In this document: one piece after another, positions 58,701 to 64,000 of the stretch
Layout: each line of letters begins with the position of its first letter
How positions within the stretch are numbered: the stretch's first letter is position 1
Origin: Lysobacterales bacterium 66-474
GTDB taxonomy: Bacteria; Pseudomonadota; Gammaproteobacteria; Xanthomonadales; Rhodanobacteraceae
Length of the DNA stretch: 64,000 nucleotides
NCBI GenBank assembly: GCA_001899805.1
Contig: MKWP01000016.1
Location: 62,001 to 126,000 of the forward strand
Direction of reading: 5' to 3'
Program-made: the position numbers and the translations under genes
The notes under the pieces: generated by a model
Told to the model about the DNA's origin: nothing
The model's input: only the letters and a program-made list of their open reading frames with translations
The model's database searches: none

Positions 58701-58941
58701 GGCCCAAATCCTTGAGCAGTTCTTCGTGGACCGCCACGACATCGGCGTGCTCCCAGAATCCCGACCGATTGTCGTCCGCGGGTGGAAGCAGTTTGTTTCC
58801 GACTTCGGCGCCCAGCAGGTTGAGGCAGCGGGTGACGGCCGAGGTGCCGCTGCGGTGCATGCCCAATACCAGGATGACCTTGCGCGTTTCCGCACTGCCG
58901 GCGAAGCGCGCGACGTTCGTACTTGACAAGGCCGTGGTCAC
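55780..58941 (-). CDS. Sulfotransferase-like, coiled-coil and tandem GT2 glycosyltransferase
   Basis: This large 1053-residue protein has three parts. Residues about 20-290 are a sulfotransferase-like P-loop domain (VILVLGMHRSGTSAVTRCLNLLG, then LWAVKDPRLCRFVPLWREVLL). Residues about 300-415 are a charged coiled coil (LEEERRASENRGAQLEDELVASRERETRLQQRM). Two GT2 domains follow, one from about 525 (FSVIVPIYNTDPGLLRRMIASVEAQ, with FLDHDDELT) and one from about 776 (PLISIIIPSRNHGAVLKACIDSIFE, with FLNDDTEVL). It starts with GTG overlapping the wzt stop (GTGA). The combination suggests a processive enzyme that extends and sulfates or caps an exported polysaccharide; the sulfation role is inferred. 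Confidence 0.82.
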   Translation of the reverse strand: MTTALSSTNVARFAGSAETRKVILVLGMHRSGTSAVTRCLNLLGAEVGNKLLPPADDNRSGFWEHADVVAVHEELLKDLGRVWHDARVLPEGWLLSAAARKARNTLARLIADDFDGSALWAVKDPRLCRFVPLWREVLLESGFEAVALLVVRHPAEVVRSLDIREGLRPETTYLNWLEHFVEAETATRGMPRSLLSYDDLLSDWRDAFARVGRALRVKWPVPIEDAHPAIDAFLDQTQRHHVFSKGFCPTPEVVDRLYGLCRRLDPDTQDWKAISGLVDDYRLVAPPFLGRVETLLEERRASENRGAQLEDELVASRERETRLQQRMDALQAHDARLEGELATSRSRAAQVQRETFCMTARSIDLSNQLEAERSRIADCEARYAELETTCAGLQANKDELESSLRHELDEIKASTLWRALVGVRSILLCLPANMRLTLRLGMRTAWWVVTPWYTPARMRFFREQRVAARQLSAQSASPGPIAIEAVAEVAAGPGQAPSASSGYTYSPPKAEPSAIGKAMLAFSRHTLFSVIVPIYNTDPGLLRRMIASVEAQWYPHWELVLVDDHSSLPSVCEMLDGLTDPRIVVVKLAEHKHISGASNEGIARATGDFLVFLDHDDELTVDCLYELARRIDLDDPDYLYSDEDKLDVDGGFRDPFFKPDWSPDTMMSIMFTCHVSCVRRSLAVELGGLRSEYDGSQDWDFVLRVSERTHRIAHIPRVLYHWRITPTSCASGPEAKPYAIDASKRAREDALRRRSQSGELVSIPELPGCFRTRYRMQGRPLISIIIPSRNHGAVLKACIDSIFERTAYRVFEIVLINNGSTDKCTRDYLAGLRKQEQVCIFDHDVPFNYSEINNFGVRHSRGELLVFLNDDTEVLSADWLECMGGYAQLPHVGAVGAKLLYPGTRTVQHSGVLNLTGGPRHAFVNVDAHAPGYFARNMLEHDWIAVTGACLMIEREKFEAVGGFDEDLAVTYNDIALCLSLVEHGFYQVVCPGVELIHHESLSRGKDSLDRARMARGDRERTIMFGKHPGFFDRDPFHNPNLAPNDVYFGIRQ

Positions 58942-60356
58942 GACACGCGCTCCACGCTCAAATCCGCAAGAACGTGGAAGTCCACGGTACCGGTCGCCAT
59001 GCGCTCGGCATCGTGCATCACTCGGAACATCAGGACGTCGATGACCCGATCGAGGTACGTCTCGCCTTCCGGTTCGGCCGCGGTCACGCCCGCGTTCATG
59101 AAGTAGACCCCGGGGGCGAGCATGGCGCGGAAACGGAAGCGGGCCTGCAGGCGTTGCCCGGCCGAAACGATCATGCCGCCCGCGGGGTGCGGTGCGGTGG
59201 CGGCGCCGCCCAACTCCAGGCCGGTGATGGTTTTGATCATCATGCCCAGGCGTACCCCGACCGCGGTCGTCTGGAACAGGACGTCGTACGTGTAGAGGTA
59301 TTCGCGTCCCGGGGACAGGACATTCACCTGCCGACCCATGCGGGTTTCGATCCTGGGACCTGCGATCGATGCCCCGCGCGACGGGTAGCGCACCGTGCTG
59401 AGCGGCAGCATGGCTTCGTCGAAGTACGCCGATTCCTCGATTTCCCTTATCTCGACGCCATCCACTTTGGCGGGAATTCCACCCTTCGCCGCCGCCTGCA
59501 TCCCCGAATCAATCGCCGACAGATCTTCGCGGAGCTTGCCTTCGATCCATTCGCGCCTGATGGATTCCCGTACCGCGGCCGCCTCGTCCGCCGGCGCATA
59601 CAGCAGCTTGTGATAGCGGGCCACCACGAACTTGGGTGTGCCGTCGGCGATCATTTCACCCTGGTCGAGCAGGATGGCCCGGTCGCAGAGTTCGATGACG
59701 GTGCCCGCCGCGTGGGACACGAACAGGACCGTTGCGCCTGCGTCGCGGATTGCATCGATGCGCGCGAAGCATTTCCGCTGGAAAGCCTCATCGCCCACCG
59801 AAAGCGCTTCGTCCACCACCAGCACATCGGGCGACACGTTGATCGCGACCGCGAACGCCAGCCGCACGTACATGCCGCTGGACCAGGTCTTGACCGGCTG
59901 GTCGATGAAGTCGCCGATCCCGGCAAAATCGAGGATGGCATCGAAGCGGGCGTCCAGTTCCTGCTGCGACAGCCCGTACAGCAGCCCGCCGAGGCGGACG
60001 TTTTCCCGGCCGGTGAACTCCGGGTTGAACCCCGCGCCCAGTTCCAGCAATGCCGCGATGCGGCCGTCCACGGCAACCGTTCCGAGCGTGGGGTTCAGTG
60101 TTCCGCAGATCATCTGCAGCAACGTCGATTTCCCCGACCCGTTGCGGCCCACGATGCCGACGGTTTCGCCCTTGCGCACGTCGAAACTCACGTCACGCAG
60201 CGCCCAGAACTCGCTGAAATAATTCCCTGCGGATCGACGCACCGCCCGCTGCAAGCGCGGCAGGATCATCTGCTTGAGCCGGTCGGCAGGCCGCGCATAG
60301 ATCTCGTAGCGCTTGGACAGGCCTTCGATGCGAATGCTCGAATCTTCAGACGACAT
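58938..60356 (-). CDS. wzt: ABC transporter ATPase Wzt with C-terminal carbohydrate-binding domain
   Basis: This is the ATPase subunit of an O-antigen/capsule ABC exporter. The 472-residue protein has Walker A GIVGRNGSGKSTLL, signature SSGMYVRLAFAVA and Walker B VLVVDEALSVGD in its first 250 residues. Beyond about residue 290 a beta-rich Wzt_C domain recognises the modified end of the sugar chain in the well-studied systems. The presence of this domain implies substrate-selective export. It overlaps wzm by 11 bases and the next gene by 4. Confidence 0.93.
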   Translation of the reverse strand: MSSEDSSIRIEGLSKRYEIYARPADRLKQMILPRLQRAVRRSAGNYFSEFWALRDVSFDVRKGETVGIVGRNGSGKSTLLQMICGTLNPTLGTVAVDGRIAALLELGAGFNPEFTGRENVRLGGLLYGLSQQELDARFDAILDFAGIGDFIDQPVKTWSSGMYVRLAFAVAINVSPDVLVVDEALSVGDEAFQRKCFARIDAIRDAGATVLFVSHAAGTVIELCDRAILLDQGEMIADGTPKFVVARYHKLLYAPADEAAAVRESIRREWIEGKLREDLSAIDSGMQAAAKGGIPAKVDGVEIREIEESAYFDEAMLPLSTVRYPSRGASIAGPRIETRMGRQVNVLSPGREYLYTYDVLFQTTAVGVRLGMMIKTITGLELGGAATAPHPAGGMIVSAGQRLQARFRFRAMLAPGVYFMNAGVTAAEPEGETYLDRVIDVLMFRVMHDAERMATGTVDFHVLADLSVERVS

Positions 60357-61173
60357 CGGCGAAGCCCTTGCGCGTCCGTTCGAACCAGGCGAACGCGAAC
60401 CACGCGAACAACGATGCGATCACGGCGTATGCGGCGAGATGGTCGAAGCGCGGCAACCGGCCCCAGACCAGCACATCCTGCGAGGCTTCCGCGATGACGG
60501 TCAGGGGATTGAAATAAAGCGCGAAGCGCCAGCGATCCGGAATCAGCGTGGCGGGATAGAGGATGGGCGCCAGGAACATCAGCGCCATGCTGACGATGCC
60601 CACCGCCTGCTTCAGGTCACGCAGGTACACGCCCAGCGACGCCAGCAGCCAGACGCTGCCCGCGACGAACGGCAGGAAACACGCGACGACGACAGGGAAG
60701 AAAACCACCGTCCACGGAATGTGGCCCATCACCCACGGCGAGATCGCCAACAACACCAGCGTGGACACGCACAGATGGAACAGCCCGGAGCCCAGCGTGC
60801 TCCAGGTCAGCGTCTCCAGTGGAAACACCACGCGCTTTACGAAATTGGTGTTCTCGATGACGAGCGTGGTGGCACGATTGGCGCATTCCGAGAAGAAGGT
60901 GTTGATGTTCAAGCCTGCGAACAACACCACGGCGTACTGGAACGGATTGGTGGTCTGCGCATTCCAGCGCGACTTGAAGATCACCCCGAACACGAAGGTG
61001 TAGACGACCAGGACCAGCAACGGATTGAGGAACGACCACGCGAGGCCCGCGAACGAACCTCGGTAGCGGCCCGCGACGTCGCGCCGGGCCATCTGCACCA
61101 CCAGCGCGAAATGACGGGTCAGCGCGAGGTACGGCGAGATCGGGTCCGTCAGCCGGTAGGCGGATGTCGTCAT
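60346..61173 (-). CDS. wzm: ABC-2 type polysaccharide exporter permease Wzm
   Basis: This integral-membrane ABC-2 permease of 275 residues has six hydrophobic segments, beginning at MTTSAYRLTDPISPYLALTRHFALVVQMARRDVAGRYRGSFAG. The short helix RYRGSFAGLAWSFLNPLLVLVVYTFVFGVIF and the C-terminal FLAPILYPATLIPDRWRFALYFNPLTVIAEASQDVLV are characteristic of Wzm/TagG/KpsM-type permeases. It pairs with Wzt, whose reading frame overlaps its end. Confidence 0.93.
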   Translation of the reverse strand: MTTSAYRLTDPISPYLALTRHFALVVQMARRDVAGRYRGSFAGLAWSFLNPLLVLVVYTFVFGVIFKSRWNAQTTNPFQYAVVLFAGLNINTFFSECANRATTLVIENTNFVKRVVFPLETLTWSTLGSGLFHLCVSTLVLLAISPWVMGHIPWTVVFFPVVVACFLPFVAGSVWLLASLGVYLRDLKQAVGIVSMALMFLAPILYPATLIPDRWRFALYFNPLTVIAEASQDVLVWGRLPRFDHLAAYAVIASLFAWFAFAWFERTRKGFADVV

Positions 61174-62123
61174 GGCAGGTGTGTGCTCCGCGCCACGCGG
61201 TTTAGGTTGCCGCCGCGGCGGATTTTTCCGCCCGCCTGCCGGTCGCCGGCGCGGGTGTCCGTAGCCGCTTGCCTTGTTCCCACCGCGAAGGTGAGGCTTT
61301 GCAGGAAATGGAAATCCGGGCGACGGAGCGCGTAGCGTTCATCGCCTGGATCACACAGCCATCCCAGTTCCTCGAAGTCTTGCGGGTCCAGGTATTTCCG
61401 AAGGCGCTCGCCCCACGTGCCCCGGAAGATGCACTCCAGCAGGTAACGCTCGTCTGTTTCCGCGAGCGGATGCGTGCGTTCGATCATGCGCGTGTGCACG
61501 CGCACGTCGCGCAACCCGGCTCCTGCCAGCCAGCCGGCGAGCGAACGGACCGCGGTGAAATCGCGTTCGCTGCGGCCGTAGCGCTCCCGGTAATAGGCGC
61601 GCACCGCTTCGTTCACGCGCGCCTCGAGGCGGGCATCCCACGCGAAGTACATGTCGGGCACCAGCGAACTTTGCCCCACCGCGATGCGTCCGCCCTGGCG
61701 CAACAGCTTCGATAATGTCCGCACGCCCGCGATGGGGTCGCCCAAATGATTGACGGCGTTGACAGCCCATACCAGATCGAACGCGCCATCCGCAAACGGC
61801 GGCCCCAGCATGTCACCCTGCACGATCGACGCCCTTGCCGATGCCAGTCCATGGGCGGCCTCGACGTGCGCGGCGGCCAGGTCCATCCCGACCACCATTC
61901 CCCGGCCGCGCATCGATGCATGCCACCAACCCAACGCCTCGCCGGTGCCGCAACCCGCGTCGAGCACGCATGACCCTGCGGGCATCGGCAGTGCATCGAT
62001 CGCCTCACGCAGCTCCGGTCGCGCGAAGGCGTTGAACAATCGCAGCTTCCCCGCGTAGTCGCGTTGCGGGGTATCGCCGAGCCACCCGGTTTCCGGCAAG
62101 CGTGATTGCACGATGCATTTCAT
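61170..62123 (-). CDS. Class I SAM-dependent methyltransferase in the polysaccharide operon
   Basis: This 317-residue protein starts at MKCIVQSRLPETGWLGDTPQRDYAGKLRLFNAFARPELREAI. The SAM motif is VLDAGCGTGEALGWWHASMRG followed by VVGMDLAAAHVEAA. LVWAVNAVNHLGDPIAGVRTLSKLLRQGGRIAVGQSSLVP completes the fold. It has ATGA overlaps with both neighbours. In ABC-exported O-antigens with a Wzt C-terminal domain, a methyl or methyl-phosphate cap at the chain end is often the export signal, so this gene may make such a cap (inference). Confidence 0.82.
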   Translation of the reverse strand: MKCIVQSRLPETGWLGDTPQRDYAGKLRLFNAFARPELREAIDALPMPAGSCVLDAGCGTGEALGWWHASMRGRGMVVGMDLAAAHVEAAHGLASARASIVQGDMLGPPFADGAFDLVWAVNAVNHLGDPIAGVRTLSKLLRQGGRIAVGQSSLVPDMYFAWDARLEARVNEAVRAYYRERYGRSERDFTAVRSLAGWLAGAGLRDVRVHTRMIERTHPLAETDERYLLECIFRGTWGERLRKYLDPQDFEELGWLCDPGDERYALRRPDFHFLQSLTFAVGTRQAATDTRAGDRQAGGKIRRGGNLNRVARSTHLP

Positions 62124-63229
62124 CCGCGAGAACAGCTGGCCAGGCGCTGGTAAAGCGCCTCGAACGTGCGCGCCGTGTAATCGGCGTCTTCCGACAAGGC
62201 CCTGCATTGCGCCGCGCGCGCGACGCGCAGCCTCAAATCCTCGTCGCCGAGCAGGGTATGGATGGCATCCGCCAGGCGTTCGGGATTGGCCACCGGCACG
62301 GCCAGCGCCGCCGAGGGTGCCCATTCGACGATATGTCCCACCGCCGTGCCGACCGTCGGCACGCCGGCCACCGCCGCTTCGAGCAGCACCGCCGGGCCGG
62401 CTTCATGGCGTGACGACACCACCAGCAGATCGGCGGATTCCACCAGCGGGCGCAACTCGCGTTGGGTCCTGAAGCCCAGATACCGCACGCGTCCACCCAG
62501 ATCGAGTCGGCCCAGCAGTTCCTGCATTTCGCCCTGCAACGTGTCCACGCCGACGATGTCCATCTCGAAGTCCATGCCGGTTTTCGCCAGCCTCGCCAGC
62601 GCGTGCAGCAAGGTCGGCTGATCCTTGACGCGATTGAGGCTCGCGACATGGATCAGCCGCGCCGGCCCCTCGCGACGCGGCCGCGGGGTGAGCGGCGGCC
62701 ATTTCCGAAGGTCCACGCCGAGCGGCACGCGCTGCGCCTGCACGCCGAACGCCCGCAGCTCGTCGATGATCGGCGCGCTGGTCGCGGTGACGGCATCGGC
62801 GCCGCGCAAGGTGAGGCGCTCGGACAGCCGCCCCTTCCAGTTCAGTTGTCCGCCGTAGCCGATATCCCGCAACGCCACGAGTTCGCCACTGGTGTAGTGC
62901 ACCATGCTCGGCAACCGCAACAGCCCGGCGGCAGCCACGGCGATCAGGCCGCACGGGCCCGCAAACACGGCGTGGACCAGATCGAAGGGTGCGCACCGAT
63001 GTTCGGCGCGGATCGCGGCGATGCCGCGCACGTGGGTCCGCCCGCGACCGATGTTGTGGATGGTGGCGCCGGCGAGTTTCCAGCACGCTGCCGCCGGCTC
63101 CTGCACCAGCGCGAAGACATGCACTTCATGGACGCGCGACAACCGTTCGATCAGTGCCAGCAACACCGGGATCACCGCGTACTCGCCGCTGCGATCGACG
63201 CCGCCCCCCACGACGAGCGCGAGTTTCAT
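62120..63229 (-). CDS. Glycosyltransferase family 4
   Basis: This GT-B enzyme of 369 residues starts at MKLALVVGGGVDRSGEYAVIPVLLALIERL after AGGAGG; the ORF track adds 59 residues from the upstream gene. The family features are an N-terminal glycine-rich start, middle VPLGVDLRKWPP, RLIHVASLNRVKDQPTLLHAL and the C-terminal EXE-type block SSRHEAGPAVLLEAAVAGVPTVGTAVGHI. The sugar and linkage are unknown. It overlaps the methyltransferase start by four bases. Confidence 0.88.
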   Translation of the reverse strand: MKLALVVGGGVDRSGEYAVIPVLLALIERLSRVHEVHVFALVQEPAAACWKLAGATIHNIGRGRTHVRGIAAIRAEHRCAPFDLVHAVFAGPCGLIAVAAAGLLRLPSMVHYTSGELVALRDIGYGGQLNWKGRLSERLTLRGADAVTATSAPIIDELRAFGVQAQRVPLGVDLRKWPPLTPRPRREGPARLIHVASLNRVKDQPTLLHALARLAKTGMDFEMDIVGVDTLQGEMQELLGRLDLGGRVRYLGFRTQRELRPLVESADLLVVSSRHEAGPAVLLEAAVAGVPTVGTAVGHIVEWAPSAALAVPVANPERLADAIHTLLGDEDLRLRVARAAQCRALSEDADYTARTFEALYQRLASCSRG

Positions 63230-64000
63230 GCCGCCCTCCTGCGCCAGCCATCGCGCATCTGCGAATAGGCATCCGCCCATAAGCGTCCCACGGCTTGGAA
63301 CGAAAGCGTGGCGTCGAAATGCGCACGTACCTGTTGCGGTGATGCTTGTCCGGTTGCCGCGAGGAACAGCGCATCGGCCAGGCGCTTTGCATCCCCGCAT
63401 GGCCACAGCTGGCCGATGCGTCTGCCACCGGTCAGTGCGCGAAATGCCGGGATGTCCGTCAGTACCGGCGTGACGCCGCAGGCGATGGCCTCCATCGCGG
63501 CATAACCGCTGCCCTCGGCGCGGCTGCCCGAGACGAACAGGTCGGCGGCGCGCAGCAGCGTTTCGACCTGGACATGCGGCACCTCACCCAGAAGATGCAC
63601 CCGCCCGGCCAACCGCGGGTCGTCGGCGATCCTCGCCCGCACCTCGGCCAGCATCGGCGCTGCTCCGAAAGCACACCAAAGCTGCAGACCCGGCAGACGT
63701 GACGCCGCGAGCGCGATACCCTCGAACACCGTCAGGGGATCCTTGCCGCGGCTAAGGCGCCCCACCCACAGCACGCAGGGATCGCCGTACAGGCCCGTGG
63801 CGGCGCGTGCGCGCGAACGATTGCCCGGCGTGAAACGGCTGCTGGACTCGGGGATCGCAAACAGCCGCGTAGTGGGGCCGAACATGCCGGCCGCCACGAA
63901 CGGCTGCGCCTGATCGAGCGACGTGAAGGCAACGCCGGACGCCTTCGCGAAACAGCGCCGGTGTCGCGGGCGCCGCCACCAGCGTGGCACGCGGTCCGCA
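63226..64000 (-). CDS. Glycosyltransferase family 4, C-terminal part (runs off window)
   Basis: This partial gene is open to the right edge; the frame continues past the ORF-track start at 63990. The visible 258 residues hold the C-terminal half of a GT-B enzyme: PCVLWVGRLSRGKDPLTVFEGIALAASRLPGLQLW, VHLLGEVPHVQVETLLRAADLFVSGSRAEGSGYAAMEAIACGVTPVLTDIPAF, and the EGSGYAAME block corresponding to the nucleotide-sugar-binding E-x7-E motif. Its stop overlaps the next GT4 start (ATGA), so it belongs to the same operon. Confidence 0.82.
   Translation of the reverse strand, partial: ADRVPRWWRRPRHRRCFAKASGVAFTSLDQAQPFVAAGMFGPTTRLFAIPESSSRFTPGNRSRARAATGLYGDPCVLWVGRLSRGKDPLTVFEGIALAASRLPGLQLWCAFGAAPMLAEVRARIADDPRLAGRVHLLGEVPHVQVETLLRAADLFVSGSRAEGSGYAAMEAIACGVTPVLTDIPAFRALTGGRRIGQLWPCGDAKRLADALFLAATGQASPQQVRAHFDATLSFQAVGRLWADAYSQMRDGWRRRAA

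Overview
The window is high-GC DNA (roughly two thirds G+C by eye) and is almost fully coding. The gene set suggests a gammaproteobacterium of the Xanthomonadales/Lysobacterales, most like a Rhodanobacteraceae member. The supporting signs are a split coenzyme-B12 ribonucleotide reductase, lysine/alanine-rich histone-like proteins, a GTAG-type REP sequence beside a RAYT transposase, CCCTCTCC-type dispersed repeats, a monomeric isocitrate dehydrogenase, and LPS enzymes (WaaA, Wzm/Wzt). The taxonomic placement is inference, because no rRNA or other marker gene is present.

Layout. 1-4.9 kb (minus strand): the 5' part of a RAYT gene with a REPIN beside it, a small basic protein, nrdJb, a histone-H1-like protein and nrdJa, preceded by a NrdR-box-like palindrome. 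4.9-9.2 kb (plus): a DegQ-like protease, a phosphate-binding-like protein fused to LysM, and an M17 aminopeptidase. 9.2-12.1 kb: a two-component system (minus) divergent from a PepSY protein. 12.2-14.0 kb: a PAP2 phosphatase-like protein and a GT9 glycosyltransferase. 14-24.6 kb: monomeric IDH, a TraB/GumN protein, RluE with a methyltransferase, TatD, HrpB (carrying an in-frame repeat insertion), and a coupled SIMPL/M28 peptidase pair. 24.7-31.1 kb (minus): a GT39-type transferase, a ferritin-like protein, a hydroxylase-sulfotransferase fusion, and thiC under a TPP riboswitch. 31.3-42.1 kb: a TetR regulator with its own operator, pcm-tolC, waaA, an AI-2E-family permease, pyrF, a lipoprotein, plsB and a DnaJ-domain membrane protein. 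42.2-45.6 kb: an exopolysaccharide-type sugar-phosphate transferase divergent from glmS.

45.7-64 kb is the accessory region. It begins with an ABC exporter and an HprK-like kinase. Divergent from these are a B12-binding radical SAM enzyme, a PF14907-type nucleotidyltransferase and a GT2. Converging on them is a long leftward operon whose genes overlap by a few bases: GT4, GT4, methyltransferase, wzm, wzt and a sulfotransferase/coiled-coil/tandem-GT2 protein, followed by a polytopic membrane protein and a SPASM-like radical SAM enzyme. The wzm/wzt operon looks like an ABC-transporter-dependent O-antigen or capsule locus. The kinase/ABC/radical-SAM/nucleotidyltransferase set resembles parts of peptide-modifying (RiPP-like) systems but lacks a lasso cyclase, a leader peptidase and a recognisable precursor. 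It is the best candidate here for something undescribed.

No rRNA, tRNA, CRISPR array, prophage or complete insertion sequence was seen.
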